Below are positions 32,759 through 46,226 of a DNA stretch of 64,000 nucleotides, in pieces. The stretch's first letter is position 1. Each line of letters opens with the position of its first letter. Under the pieces are notes generated by a model, which worked only from the letters and a program-made list of their open reading frames with translations, did not search any database and was not told where the DNA came from. The translations under genes were made by a program, and so were the position numbers. The stretch comes from Phlyctochytrium arcticum (taxonomy: Eukaryota > Chytridiomycota > Chytridiomycetes > Chytridiales > Chytridiaceae), in assembly GCA_025602905.1 (NCBI GenBank), contig JAHLKI010000016.1, forward strand, positions 124,001 to 188,000, in the 5' to 3' direction.

Positions 32759-35700
32759 TCAAAAGCTTTTGGGTTCCATTGCCGAAGACGGCCGAGACTT
32801 TCCGGCCACAATCGAAAGATCCTAATGATATCCCTCACGTTAGAAACTTTCGTATCAAAATCTGGGATGTTCAGCATTTCTTACCTCGAGCTGGTATAGT
32901 GCACAAGATTGGATCGATGCGTATGGCTCGGCCGCGGCCATGAACGCGTCAAAGGTCACGACTCCGTCAGGACCGCCGTTGGCATCTTCGAAAATCTTAC
33001 TCAATAATTCCTAGGCGGTATCAGTTTGAGTAAATAATGTAACATACTGGAGCGTTTGATTGGACTCACGATAGGGAAGGGATCTTCAATGGTGCGTTCT
33101 GCAAGTCTATGGGTTTCTTCCAATACTGTCAGACCAAAGTGGAATACCTAAACGGTGTCGTCAGGAAAAAATTATAATAGTCGCGGAGGGAATGCATCTT
33201 ACCTGGTAAAGTTGTCCGATAGTACACGCCCCATCCTCTCTTTCAGATAAAATCACGAATGCTTTTTGCAAGCCGACTTTGGGGACATTATCCACACAAC
33301 ATGACAATAGGAAGCTGGACGCATCAAACAGTGCCTCTTTAGGCTCATTGGATGCGTTCGCGCTGTCCATTCGCCCTGTTGCCGACATCTCTCGAGCACC
33401 ATTAGCGAGAGAAGCAGACGAATTTGCCGCGGCAGAACGAGTATCGCGTGGATCTGGGTTGTTGTTGGTGCCCAAGTTCTCGATGGACGCGGAGGGCTTT
33501 TGCTGTTGGTTAATACCGGTAAGATTTTCTGCGGACCCGGGTGCTGGGTTATTTGCACCGGAACTATCATTGCCGTCCACATTTGTTTCAGAGGACGTTC
33601 CATCTGCCCCTTCTTCGTAAATGACTCGATTCGAGGACGTCATGTCAGATCCACGACTTGGGAGTGTTCGGGGCTGAGACTGACTGTCCGCGGTAGATGG
33701 AATCTTGTCATTTACTTCAAAGATGGCTGTCCGAAACAACAGTTAGTTCAAAGCTCATACATGTGGATGACTTCATCACTAACCGAATATCGCCTCTTTG
33801 AGTTTGGCGGGACGGTTAAATTTCGGGTTCAGCTCATCTCCCAATGATGCTTCATCAATATCATCCTCAAACCATAACGAAGTGTGCATGTAATCCGACC
33901 AGGTTACCTAAACCTTGAAGTTGGCCCTTACGTTCATTTGGGTTTTCAGTCATATGTACCATACCCGTAATTCACGTGAAGAAACGTTATCGTCTCGGTA
34001 TGCATTGCGTAAGTAGATCAAATGGTCGGCAGAGGGCACCGGAAGGATGCGAGCGCACAGTAACAGGAATTTTCGCCAGAATATAAATCCAGTCTCGTAT
34101 GGATCTAGTGACAAACAAAGCTGGATGACCGGTCGTCAATCAGACCTACTACTTGACCGTGCATGCGCTAATGAATCACAAACCTGCTGCATTTGCGTTG
34201 TTTCGGCCGTTAAGTAATGCTCTGGAAGGGGTTCATTGCCTGCCGTAATGCTTGCAATACGTTGGAAACAGTCCAAGAACTCCTTGTTACTGATATAGCC
34301 TTGAGGAGCCACTTGCACAAATTGCCGATTTAAGTTTGATAATTGAAGCACGGTAAATTGGTCGGGCGCTGTAAAAAGTAAAAAGGCACATTACACCATT
34401 AGTGCGCTATATAAACTGCAAGTGGTGGCCACGTACTCAATTTTTCTACTGGACTGGGCGGTCGCGGCTCAGGTTCCGGCTCGTATGTGAGAACGTGGAA
34501 ATCAATTCTAAATCGCTCGCCCTCTAGTATGAGACTGTTCGGGATGCGTGTTTCAGCCTCAACCGCTTCCTTAATGACATGCAACATGTCGCGAATTGTA
34601 TCCATCTCGGCCGCGAACCGGGCACTGATCCAGTCGTCAAGAAGTGTATATACATCAATGGCCTTATTACGCAGTTCCTGGAATCATGGAACTTGTTAGT
34701 ATAAGAAGCGCATCAAACAAGGGCAGATTTCTTACTCGCAGGTTATCCATGGCATGCTGTTTCAACCGATCAATCCGTCGGCGCAGAATTTGCTCTTCGC
34801 GTTCCAAAATTTTGTGATATTCCTGAGGTAACTCTGGTTCCGGTTCTGTCTTCTGTTCAACGGGTTCGACTTGATTATTCTTCTTCTTATCCTTCTTCTC
34901 TTTTTCAGGCGATGGGGTTTCCTCATGTGCCAGCAAAACTGAAAGCGCAGCATCCGCTGCGGACTGAATATCTGCTAACATAGACTGGTCATTCTCAGGG
35001 CCCAAGGGTTCTTTTTCAGTTGTATTCTTTGGAATTTCGACAACAGAAGCCATACGTGCCACGGGCTGCTGGCGTTTCCCTCCGGCTCCACCCGGGGCCA
35101 GCGTAGTGGTTGTAGCAGCTGCAGTCGTGCTGCTGGCTCCTGGCCGTCCTCCACCTCTAGTTGCTGTACCGCCTGCTGTAGCTCTTGTTTGTTCCGCACT
35201 ACCCCCTATATCCCGTCGGTGCAATTTCTGAGCACTATCGCCCCCACCGGATGTCACAAGAGTGCTGACATCTATGGAGGCTGCTGCGGTGGGGCTCAGA
35301 AGCGGTATTTTGGCATGTGGCTTTATATTCTCCACAACCACCTATATCATGGATGAGCGATATTGAATGATATGAGACAGGTGCAAACTTACAGTCCCAT
35401 ACGCGTCTTTAAAGTAATCATATATCAGTTGTTTGGTACCAACGTGTCGATCAACCTCAGCCTGCATGAGTGCAATGTATACGTTAACTAGGATGACGAA
35501 ATGGTCCTCCACCCATTTATCCTCAATAATAAAGAGTCGTTCGGCTTCGGCTTCGTCTTTCCGCTTATCCGACATTTCCCAAAGCCTTTCTCGTAGGTCA
35601 TCCGCGCGTTGGTGAAGTTCGCTTTTCGCATCTAGGTCCGAACTAGATGGGAGGCCAAAAGTATGAGGCATTGGGATCGGAGTGGACGCTCAAAGCCTAA

Positions 35701-38700
35701 GCATGTCTCACCGTAAATCATCTTCGACGGCATTAAACTCATCTTGAAATAGCTCGACCAGCTGCTGCTTCGTGTCTGGTCTCTCCAAAAATCGCTTGAA
35801 ATTGACTTTGGTGACATGAAAGTATCGTAATACGGCCTCTTTCTCGCGGCGCAATGAGCGGAACCCAAACTTTAGAGTATCGGCGTAAGTACTCTCGATG
35901 GTAGTCCACTCTATAGCAACAGTCATATGGATGTTTAGGAGCCTGGTTTCCAACAGAATACAGAAGGAACTTACGATCTGCCAGGACGTCGGCCAATTCC
36001 CGTGAAGGCAGTTTGCGCCCATCGGGTCCTACAGGTCGTACCAGGACCGGCATAGTGGTCTCCGGGGGTGCATCTGTAGCAGCTGGTGCAGCGACGTCAG
36101 CTACTACTGCTGCCGCTCTTTCTCCGCTGGCCGTTCCAGCTCGCTCTTTTTTCCCATCTGCTGGACGAAAGGAACAGGGTTTGCATCTTGACCGAAATAT
36201 AGTTTCGAGGGGAGATTACCTGCTGCGCCTGTGCGGTCTTTTGCACTGGCATTGGCTCTTGCCTTGTTGCCATCAGCGCCCGCACTTGCCGTGCGAGAGC
36301 CCGTCTTCTCCGCCATCTTCACACTACCGCTGGCTCCGCGGGCCCGGCCCGACCCAACCTTGCCTTTGCGCTCTTCTTCTTCCTTCTTATTTGCAGCACC
36401 TTTGGTGTCTGCTGGGGGAGCTTTTGCGTGGGCTGTTGCTGCGAGGCCAGCTGGATCTGGAACTACAGCTGCTGCTGGAACTGATCGGCTCTGACCATCA
36501 TCTGATTGCTGATCGGTGGTTTCTATTAAATCCACAGTCAGCATCCCATCTGTACATCGTATAATTCAGAGACAACGCACCTATAGTGGGAACTGGGGCT
36601 GTTTCCACCAAAGGCTCCGCTGCCTCCAACGCTTCCTTTTCCTTCCGCTCCTTCTCTTTAGCTTTGCGAATGATGAGCTCTTGAATAGTATCTGCCACAT
36701 CATCGTATGTAGCTGGAATGCTATGGTCTGCATCCACAAGCTTCATGTTGTTGAATCTTGAGAACCAATCTTTCAGTAAATCCTGTTGCTCTTCAAAAGC
36801 AGCCACTTGGTATTGTATTTGATTGCTTTCACTATCATCTTCATTGAGCGGGCAAAGTCGTTCTAGGAGACCCTACCATGATAGCATTAGTGAATGAGGC
36901 ACACTACGGAAAACATGCCAAAGTACCGGCTGATCCACGGGAGGTGGGTTCGTGTCCAAGTGGTACATTTCTCCAGTCAAAGGATCGATGCGGCGTCCAG
37001 CAGCTCGCTTGCATGCCATTTCATTGGTAACATCCAGAAGAATAACCGTGTCCAGTCCGCTGACAACGTTACCCGGCTTGGAGTTTGTCAGACCTTCCAA
37101 TGGGGCAATTTGTGATCTACGACGCGTCTTGTCTTTGGGAGTACGTTTCAGATTGCCGAGCTTGACAGGCTTGGGATCCTCATATCTTTCAGCATGTTAG
37201 GTGGTTGTGCATGCCAAATGAAAGCCCACCCTTACTCACCCAGATAATTCCTTTTCCAACAGTTGCGCCTGCGCTCGTGTTCTTGGGAAATCTGTCAAAA
37301 TAAAACCGCCGTAAGGAGCACCCGGTTGTTCCGGTACACTTCGCTGAATGGCGTCTACCACCAATGACACAAGCAAATTATCGTCTGGACTGCCACCCTC
37401 CAGCATGTTTATCTGCATCTTTGCCCCAATTTGGGCTTTATTTGAGAGTTTGGATCGACTCTTTTCCGACTCTTCCTGCTTTGCGGTTATATCGGCGTGT
37501 CTAATCAACCATTTTAGCATCGCAAACTGTTTGGTTCAAACTATAACAACTTACTTGATGACATCTTGCACCAGCTCATCCATGGTCAGAATAGTCAAAC
37601 AGTACTTTGCGGCTAGTCGTTTGGCAATTGTGCGTTTTCCCGCAAATGGTTTACCAATCAACGCTATCCGTAATGGTACCGGTGGCAGCTGTACAATTTC
37701 ATGCACAGGCTCAGGAGGTGCGGTAATGTCGAGAACGGCGTCGACTAGTTTCGCCAGCACGTCATTGACTGGAGATTCTTGGGAACTAGAGCAGCTGGCA
37801 TGAGATACTGTTCCAGGAACAAGCTGAAAATACTTACTGCTCTGAGAATCCCCAGTCTCCTTTGCCTGTCAGATAGTCATTGAACTCTTTGTCGTCCAAA
37901 AGCTTGATGCCATTCGTGACCGCCAAGGAGTCATCTGTTTGAGCCCCATCTGAATCATCAGCTGCCCGTGTCTCCAATGCACTGGAATCTACTGCATCTT
38001 GACGTAGGTCTTTATTGTACTGCTTTGTCATAGGAGCGCCATCAGTGAAGAGAATCTTCCATTCATTGAGAAGCTTCTTGGGAAGATCTTTGCCGTCATT
38101 TAAAGTACGATATTCAGAAATCTATCGGGTATTAGAAGAACGGAATCGCCAAGGAAAACAGCAATTCCGAAACATACCCTAACGGAAAGATTGAAGATAT
38201 CATCCACGATATCCTGGCAGGCCATATACCGCCTTTGATGCTTCTCAGCGGCCTTTTGAGCTAACAGCTCGCGATGCTGCGCCAGCTGTAAGGCTGTTTG
38301 TCGCTTGTACATTTCTCTGGCCTTTTCGCATTCGTGGTACTCGCGAGCTAGCGCATTCTCGTAATCTTCTTGGCGACGCCGCTCATATTGACGCTCGCGA
38401 AAAACGCGATTCTCGCGCATAACCTCACGTTCGTGGCGAACATGAATAAGCCTGTTCTTCCAATCAAAAATCGCGGTAATGGCTACAATTTGACCATAGT
38501 TACGTACTGTTCCGCAATGCGACGTTCTTGCTTAGATTGTCGCAATAATTTGGAAAGAGCCATCTGCTCCAAGTGCGCTTTGTCTGCCTCTTCTTGTGCT
38601 CTCTGCTCTTCCAACGCGCGCTTGCGCCTGCGCTGTTCGCGCTCCCGTTTTGATACAACATCTTCCAACTTGCGTAACTGTCGAAAAACCTTTGTCAGTT

Positions 38701-40034
38701 GAAATCAAAACACGATTGCTTTGCTGTACCTACTCGAATCTTTTCCAAGTACTCATGGCTTTGCTCAGACCTCTCTTCACTGGTGGGCAATGATCGGGAA
38801 AGCATCTTGAGGTGGTTTAAAGGATCCATCGGCGCTTTTAGTGCAACAAACTTCTGAACTGTTTCCGGCGCGGAAGAAAGGTCTTCCTCTGAACCCCGTG
38901 TAGCATCGTGGACAAAGTTGGTAAGGCGCTCCTCAAAGTTATTGACCTCCCATTTGAACTTGGTGATTGTCGTCTTCCGCTGACGCTGTACTCATCAATT
39001 ACTACGCGTCATCCAGTGCGGAAAATCCATCTATTTCGTTACCTCCTGTTTGCGCTTCCGGACTTCCGTTTTTCTTGATTCCGCGTGAGTGGGTCGCCGC
39101 GCCGACAATTCGTCAGCCCTCGGACGGTGATCATCTACCTCGCTCTCCACTTCTTCAAGGGGGTCATTATGCTGGAAGTCCACAGCTTTGGGAAGTTGCG
39201 GAAGTTTGTTCGAAGCGGGAACCGTGTTGAGTGGAACGGCCTGCACGAGCTTCGAAAAGTTGATGAGAAATCGATGTGTCAACCGGTCTTCTGTAACTAC
39301 CTACATGCTTTGGAACCAGTAGCTTGTCATGTTCTAGTGGCTTGTAGGCTGGATGATCTGATCTTCGTAACTTGGACCGAAGCGTTTCGGCAAAGAACGC
39401 GTGCTCCTTCTCATTAAATCTTTGTTTAGGATCTGTTGAAAGAGTCGACACATCTGGAATGGGACTGAGAGCTAAAGATATCAATGGTTTAGGAATAAGG
39501 GAAGAGCTCGTATGTTGACTGAGGAGAGGCTTGCCTTTTGGTGATGAAGGGTAAGATCTAAAGTGTGTCTCGTCGCGTGGGGTGTGACGAGTAAACCCGA
39601 AGGACTCTTTGCGCTTCGGTAGACCAGGAAATCCCTTCGGTTCCCTAGGGTTCTTTTGACTGTAAAGGGCGCTCTTGATTTGATACCTAGGGTAGCAGTC
39701 AGTACGATGTCTACATTTCCTAACTCGATGCATCATACAGTAGATTGGCTGCCGACCCACGCTTGCCTTTGATCAAGTCAAAAGCCTGGTTACTGGATAT
39801 ACTGATGCCGAGTTTGTCCTTCAGGGTGCGCTCTAGAACGATGTAGTTTTGTACCGATTGCTCTGAACTGTCGGTATCCTTGAACTTTTGTGGAAAGTCG
39901 TCCTGAAGGTTGTAGCGGTGCAACAGTTCCCCCAAGATGTATCCTGACGAACACGCTTGATCCAGTTCCAAAGGTGCAACCGGTCGCGACAAATGCACCT
40001 CTTCATTCAGCCATTGTGCCAAGATGTGGGACAT
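32759..40034 (-). CDS. SPEF2: SPEF2 (CPC1/KPL2), flagellar central-pair protein
   Basis: A ~7.3 kb multi-exon gene read from MSHILAQWLNEEVHLSRPVA (ATG at 40034) to a stop at 32759. SPEF2/CPC1 sits in the central-pair apparatus of motile cilia and is needed for beating and axoneme assembly. In order: an N-terminal CH-like domain (SSGYILGELLHRYNLQDDF); long charged coiled coil (RLMRQSKQERRIAEQY-type, 38-39 kb); an adenylate-kinase-like P-loop (IALIGKPFAGKRTIAKRLAA, about 37.6 kb) with the matching half GGFILTDFPRTRAQAQLLEK (37.3 kb); Lys/Ala/Pro-rich linkers (36.1-36.6, 34.7-35.3 kb); conserved FQEFLKRPD-like and HQRADDLRERLWEMSDKRK blocks (35.3-36 kb); and EF-hand-like C-terminal exons (34.2 and 32.9 kb). 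Exon edges were not all fixed. It starts 208 bases from the divergent kinase gene. Confidence 0.92.
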
Positions 40035-40242
40035 GGCTACCCGTTGGGGTCCACGCGGTTGTCGTCGTCGTCGTCGTCGGCTGCCTGCTGGGCGAATTGA
40101 CAGATCCACGCCCAGATTCCGCTCGCTGACCATTCGTGGCTTGGCTGCGCGACGTCGGCTAGGGCTGACCACCAGCTCCATACGACAATTACGACTTCCG
40201 TCGGCCTCGCAATTGACACCCTTGAGCATCGACCACCGAGTC
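40035..40242. promoter_or_regulatory. Short divergent promoter between SPEF2 and the CDK gene
   Basis: 208 bases separate the two start codons. It is probably a shared bidirectional promoter; no clear TATA box. Confidence 0.45.
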
Positions 40243-41931
40243 ATGGAAAAATACCAAGTAAGTCTTGGAGGGCTGCATTCATTATGGGCTTGAGTTGGCC
40301 TGATCGACGACATGTGTCTCATTGTCATTTTCTCCAACAGAAAATAGAAAAGCTCGGAGAAGGTATGTTGACTGTTCTATGGGGCGAGGTCGGCTTTATA
40401 TAACTTACGCTGTGTCTCCAGGAACGTATGGAATAGTATACAAAGCACAGAACAAGGATACGGGGGATATCGTTGCTCTAAAGCGTGTAGGTTTCACGCG
40501 CAAAAAGCTGGGCCCAACCGCGAAATTGACTTGAAGTTTGGTAGATCCGACTGGACAATGAGGAGGAGGTAAGCGTCTCTTACCCGGAAGCAAGTGAACG
40601 ACAAGCAGCTAAGATATTGGCTCTTCTTCTTCGATGGTCATTAGGGAGTCCCATGCACAGGTAAAACTTTGAATGCTGTGTGAAAGTTGTTTTTGTAACT
40701 GACAGCCCCCTCCTTATTAGCTATAAGAGAGATATCACTGCTGAAAGAGCTGAAGCACCCAAACATTGTTCGGTATGGGATGTCTGTGCCGATCGCGGGA
40801 ACTAGCTAACATAGATGCGCCTCAGACTGTACGACGTCATACATACGGAGAAGAAGCTGACATTGGTCTTTGAATACTTGGATTCTGATCTGAAAAAGTT
40901 TCTGGACGCGTACGGTGGTGATATTGATGTGCCGACATTGAAGGTAGGGAAAATCAACCGAGTTGGTCCGTCTTTCTCCATCGCTCACCACCTCCGACCC
41001 CATGCAGCATCTACTATATCAGCTGCTGAAAGGCATAGCATTTTGCCATGAGCATCGCGTCCTGCATCGAGATCTCAAGCCGCAGTATGTTCCTGGTGAA
41101 TATTTTCTTGACCGTCCCTAATCTGACTCTTCATAGGAATTTGCTTATAAACAAAAAGCTGGAACTCAAGTTGGCCGATTTTGGTCTGGCGAGGGCTTTC
41201 GGAATACCAGGTATGTATTACTCCTAGCTTCGGTATCAGATTGGGTGGTTAATCATGTTTGGTTATTTCTTGGACAAAGTGCGCAGTTACTCCCACGAAG
41301 TACGTCAGAAGATTTTCTGGCTATGAATGAGTTATTTATCCACAAGTTTAGGTTGTAACTCTTTGGTATCGGGCACCAGATGTCCTAATGGGCTCCCGAC
41401 AGTACTCAACATCAATAGATCTGTGGTCTGTCGGGTGTATTATGGCTGGTAGGAAAACATATGTTTTACGGATGCGTCACCCATACTCACTGCGGCATCC
41501 ATGCAGAGATGGCATCTGGTCGGCCCCTGTTTCCGGGAAGCTCAATAAAAGATCAACTTCTCCGGATATTCAAACTATTGGGTACCCCAGACGAGAAATC
41601 ATGGCCCCGCGTTAAAGAACTCCCCGAATACAAAGTAAAGTATTTCATTGTGGGCCACTACATGATGCTTGAGCTCATTATTTGATTATCTCCAATAGCC
41701 CGACTTCCCCATCTACCCCAAAGCTACCTTGGAGTCTATCTCCTCCAAGCTGGACGCTGACGGACTGGATCTCCTCGCTAAATTAATAGAATACCAGCCA
41801 GATAAGCGCATAAGCGCTGAGAAAGCATTACAGCGTATGTTTATTTGTGCTGAAGACTACAGGTATCTCTTGCTGATTTTTCCTCTACAGATCCTTATTT
41901 CAATGGCATCCCCGCTAAAAGTGCTTCATGA
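40243..41931 (+). CDS. PHO85: Cyclin-dependent kinase, CDK5/Pho85 type, with a PCTAIRE helix
   Basis: About nine short exons from MEKYQ (40243-40257) to the stop at 41931. Gly-rich loop [13 protein letters not shown], catalytic Lys in VALKR, C-helix PCTAIRE (split by an intron at 40662), HRDLKPQNLL catalytic loop, [16 protein letters not shown] activation segment, [12 protein letters not shown], and the end [13 protein letters not shown]. Activation-loop Ser and the AFGIPVRSYS sequence are typical of CDK5/Pho85, as is [20 protein letters not shown]. Fungal Pho85 kinases pair with Pcl cyclins in nutrient, polarity and cell-cycle control. The PCTAIRE spelling recalls CDK16-18, but the overall sequence is closer to CDK5/Pho85. 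Length (~300) is normal. Confidence 0.92.
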
Positions 41932-42036
41932 TACTCCGCATGAGCACTATGTACATTTATCTTATATACACTCTTCTAATATTTACAACATCCGGGATTT
42001 GATCCTCTGCTACCTAAAATGTCTTCTTGCTTGCCC

Positions 42037-43057
42037 CTAGTCATTTTCAATGCTAAAAATCTCCTGGGTCGCGGGTAGGCGCTTCTGCAGGATGAAATCG
42101 GCGTTCAGGCCGTCATTGCTCCTCCACCGTTCTTGACCTGCCTCCAAATTTGGTGCTACCATGCCCATAACATCAGACTTTGACGTACACGAGGGTAGGG
42201 ATCAATCTCATCTTACCCAGCCCAGTCCGGACGTGCCGAATTGCAACTCGCTCTTTTGCCCTTTGCAGATCGATGTTGATGAACCAGCGTTCATCGCAAA
42301 GTTCATAGACTTCCAGCCAAATCGGCTCGTCAAGGTGCAGATACAAACCTTCTATGAGAATAATTCGATGTCTGGTGTCCAATCAGGCATACTCTAGAGA
42401 CAAGAAAAAGTTGCAAAGTCAGCTTACTTTGGCGTGATGCTTGTATCTCCTTCTATAGGATCTCCAACGGCTAGTAGAGTGTTAATATGCTGTCTTTTAC
42501 AGGCTCATTACCTAATCACAGTTCGTACAATACCATGATCAAAGGACGGTATGGGAATGTCAGATATCACATCATCCTTTATCTTCTGAACCAGTTCGAG
42601 CAGTCCGGAAGGGCGAAACGTATGAGCTGCACCCCGTCTCGCATGAGCTGCCACCGGATCCTGCAGAATACGATCTTTTCTCAGTCCATCCTCCTTCGAG
42701 TTCCAGCACTGATGTTTCCAACCTCGAAAGCGTCCAGCTCCTTTTTGAACAAGTGGAACCCGTCCATTGATACGACCTGAGCTGGTTCCTCAGGATCTTG
42801 GGCGTTGATTATTCGGGCGACCTCCAAGGCGAGTGTGCTTTTTCCTGAACCGGGAATGCCTTGGTCGAAAGCTTTGTCAAACTACGGTCTGGTGGATGCA
42901 CCGCACTTGCTGCTGACCTGCAATTGCTACCAATAGACGGTTTCTGTCAGAGCTGGAACAACCTCAGTACCGTATCAAATCATTGATATAGTGTCCCATA
43001 CCGACGCTGTACCTGCTCCAACAGATACGTAGCCAGCTCATTGTACGTGTTGTTCAT
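42037..43057 (-). CDS. YFH7/uridine-kinase-like P-loop kinase
   Basis: A split gene from MNNTYNELATYLLEQVQRR (43057) to the stop at 42037. After two early introns it reads LLVAIAGIPGSGKSTLALEV (Walker A), VVSMDGFHLFKKELD, a DPVAAHARRGA...TF block, then IILIEGLYLHLDEPIW (Walker B-like), and ERWFINIDLQRAKERVAIRH with HVRTGL. The last exon gives APNLEAGQERWRSNDGLNAD. This order matches the phosphoribulokinase/uridine kinase superfamily and yeast Yfh7. The true substrate of Yfh7-type proteins is not settled, so none is given. It converges with the CDK gene (105-base gap). Exons around 42400-42780 need transcript support. Confidence 0.8.
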
Positions 43058-43228
43058 CTGGAGATCGTGACGCGAACGAAACGCAGAACGACTCGAGTCT
43101 GGAAACGAGTTGAATATTCATCGGGCTGTTATCTGAATTTACAAACAACGAATGCTAATCCAACCGCTACATCTATCTACGGTAGTTCAAACTATCTAAA
43201 GGAATGATCTAAAGTACCAGCCTTAAAA

Positions 43229-44101
43229 TTATGACAATGTTTGGCGCACACAGTCCCAATATAGGTCGCAATCAAATTGAAAGTCGCTTTGCCCTCCGTA
43301 TGTCATCTCAAGCTGTGACGACTCGATAATTTCCAAGAGAGGGCTCTCCTTTTCCTGACCTTTAGCCCACTTGAAAAACTTGATCTTATCTTTGGTGACC
43401 GGATCAATGAATGGTGAAAATAGCGTCCAGAAAGTTGAAAAGACCCAAGGAGAGTTAAACATCATACTGATCCCCAGTCGTTCGGGATAGTGGGCGGAAA
43501 AGATATGCAATGTGAGACGCGATATGTGCAGAGGTGGAGAGTTTGCCCGCGTGTAATGAGTAAAGTCCATAATGATGGCGACCTTTTCCACCCCCTTGGG
43601 CATCGCCTTGATGGCGGTCTCTAATACATGAACGAGCATGCGGACATTGAGATCATGATTCTCCGTCTTGTCTTTCTTCTTCAAGTATACAATGGGACGG
43701 CCAATGCGATCGAATCCAGAGACGTAGTTGGTGCCGTGTTTTGCCTCCGATTCAATTTCCTCGGCGGTAATGTAATCCACCCGATACTGTCATGACAATC
43801 AAGCCGCGAATTTGATATTCAGATGATGCTAGATTACCTCTTTCCTCCAGATTATCGTTTCGGATAGACCTTTTGCGGCCTTCTCGGCTAACCATTTGTG
43901 AGCCACCAGGTATCGCCGCATACAGTCATCATCCGCAAAACGAGTGGCATGTTGCCGTTCTTCTTGAGAGAAATCGGATGGTATCAATCCGGGAAGCTTT
44001 CCTCGCAAGTCCTTTACAGCTTCAGTCTCAGATGGGGTGAGCAAAGGCGGGAAGGTTGAAGGATATGATTGATGGGGTGGGACGAGGGTAGGTTTTGACA
44101 T
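43229..44101 (-). CDS. Sec14 / CRAL-TRIO lipid-binding protein
   Basis: Two exons, 44101-43838 and 43786-43229, giving 273 residues. The CRAL-TRIO-N part (DDDCMRRYLVAHKWLAEKAA) is followed by the lipid-binding lobe (GRPIVYLKKKDK; VEKVAIIMDFTHYTRAN; HIFSAHYPERLGISMMFNSP; FWTLFSPFIDPVTKDKIKF). Such proteins exchange phosphatidylinositol and other lipids and support phosphoinositide signalling and trafficking. The PERL-x-PW pattern of Sec14 is present as YPERL...NSPW. The sequence resembles fungal PDR16/CSR1-like relatives more than Sec14 itself, but the subfamily is not fixed. Confidence 0.88.
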
Positions 44102-44320
44102 TATTGGACCAAGTGAGTCCTAATGTAAACAAGAAATGAAACGGCCAGCGCTTCCAGTTCAAGAACGATCTGCCAAAAATGTTTTTGGGGATTTGGCAGA
44201 GTTTGTGTTTTGATGACAGTCCCAGAAATTCACGTGAGGGCGAGCCGTTGGGAATCTTGAACTCAAATGGGGCGAACACTCTCGCCGTGGAAATAACTGC
44301 CTCACGAAACATCAGGGATA

Positions 44321-46082
44321 ATGTCTTTCCAAGCGTTTCTTCAGGTCGACCCGCTGTCCGACTTTCCCATAGAAAACATTCCTTTCGGCGTGATTGTCCG
44401 CAAAGACAATGTATGTGGATGCACGCGCTTCCCTTGAGGTGCTCAGGCTAATAGTGAGGGTTTTACAGGATGAGCCACGCATTGCCACGGCTCTAGGCTC
44501 CAATGCTGTAGATCTCTTAGTTCTTGCTCAAGCAGGCTTGTTCAAGGATGGACAGTACCTGGGTGCCGGAGTGGCCGAGAAGGTCTTTTCACAGGTAACT
44601 TGTGAGGCACTCCGTTGGCAGATCTCATTGTAAACAAATGTTCTATTTTCCAGCACACTCTGAATGGATTCATGGCATTGGGACGACCCGCGTGGAGAGA
44701 GGCCCGGGAAACGATTCAAAAAGCTCTCAGCACGAACGGCATTCCTTTGCTTCGGGATTCTAAAGAACTTCAAGCACAAGTGCTGATCCCACTCAGTTCT
44801 GTTCGATATGTATTGCCACTCGACATTGGGGACTATACAGACTTTTACGCTTCGAAAGAGCATGCCACGAATGTTGGCACAATGTTTCGGGGCAAAGATA
44901 ACGCGCTCATGCCAAACTGGTATGCTTAACGCGTGTCTCTAGAGGTTTTCAACTGACTCATTCCTATAGGGTACACCTACCGGTGGGATATCATGGGCGC
45001 GCATCATCAGTTGTTGTCTCCGGAACTTCGCTGAAGCGACCGTCGGGTCTGATCTTGGATCCTGCCACCAAACAACCGGTATATGGCGCATCAAAGAAGC
45101 TTGACATAGAACTCGAAGTGGTAATCCAAACTCGATACGCGCTGCCACACTTGTAACTAAAAGTTTGACCGCCAGGCGTGTGTTGTAGGAACGGGCAACA
45201 GTCTGGGTGAGCCCATTAGTATAAAAAATGCCGAGGAGCACATTTTTGGACTGGTCTTGATGAACGACTGGAGTGGTAAGGATTTGTGATCAGTTGTAAT
45301 TTACCAAATCGAGTTCCTGAAGCCGGCATGTCTAGCGCGTGATATTCAGCAATATGAGTATGTCCCATTAGGCCCATTTCTGGGAAAGGTAAGCCATCGC
45401 GCGTACCTTCCATCTTACTGCCTAGCCTAACACCTCCGTTGCAGAACTTTGGCACGACAATATCACCATGGATTGTTACGCTAGATGCGTTGGAAAGTTT
45501 TCGCGTGTCCCAACCGAAGCAGGACCCACAGCCCGTCTCATATTTGTGTAGCTCTGACGAGCGCGACGCGTACGACATCAAGCTGGAAGTCCTTATGCGC
45601 GGTATGATATCCGTGTCACGCAAGCGGTTATTCATCAAAAACTCATTTGTGATTTTGCAGCGACCACTTCCTCCACAAGAATACCCACCACAATATCCCG
45701 ATCAAACTTGAAGTACATGTACTGGTCTTTTAAGCAAATGCTGGCACATCATACCGTCAACGGATGCAACATGCGTACAGGTGACATTCTCGGAAGCGGA
45801 ACTATCAGTGGGCCAGTAAGTTATGGTTGTGACCCCCATATCGCATCCCAACCGCTAACGTTATGTTAGACTCGGGAGAGTTTAGGTTCTCTTTTGGAGA
45901 TGTCTGTCAATGGTGCGGAATCCATTAATTTACAAGACGGGAGCGAACGGACATTCTTGGAGGATGGTGACGAGGTTATTATTCGTGGATTCTCTGAAGG
46001 ACAAATTCAAGGCCGGAAAGTCCGCATAGGTTTTGGTGAAGCCAAGGGCGTCATTCTGCCTGCAGCCCCGTTGGCAAACTAG
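44321..46082 (+). CDS. FAH: Fumarylacetoacetase
   Basis: About eight exons from [15 protein letters not shown] (44321) to [10 protein letters not shown] (46082). It catalyses the last step of tyrosine breakdown: fumarylacetoacetate to fumarate and acetoacetate. Conserved pieces: [34 protein letters not shown] (metal-site Asp); [31 protein letters not shown] with the catalytic His; [55 protein letters not shown]; and DLLGSG-like [12 protein letters not shown]. Length and domain content match the eukaryotic family. It is divergent from the Sec14 gene (219-base gap) and convergent with UFD2 (144 bases). Confidence 0.95.
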
Positions 46083-46226
46083 TAGGACTACTTTAAGGGC
46101 CGAAAAAGTCAAGCATTACTGTAACAATCGCAAATATTTAGAATTGTTTTTATTTTACACACGGTTGACGGGGGGATGTGGCAAACTTATATATCACTCC
46201 GGATACCAAGGGCACTTTATGCCGCT

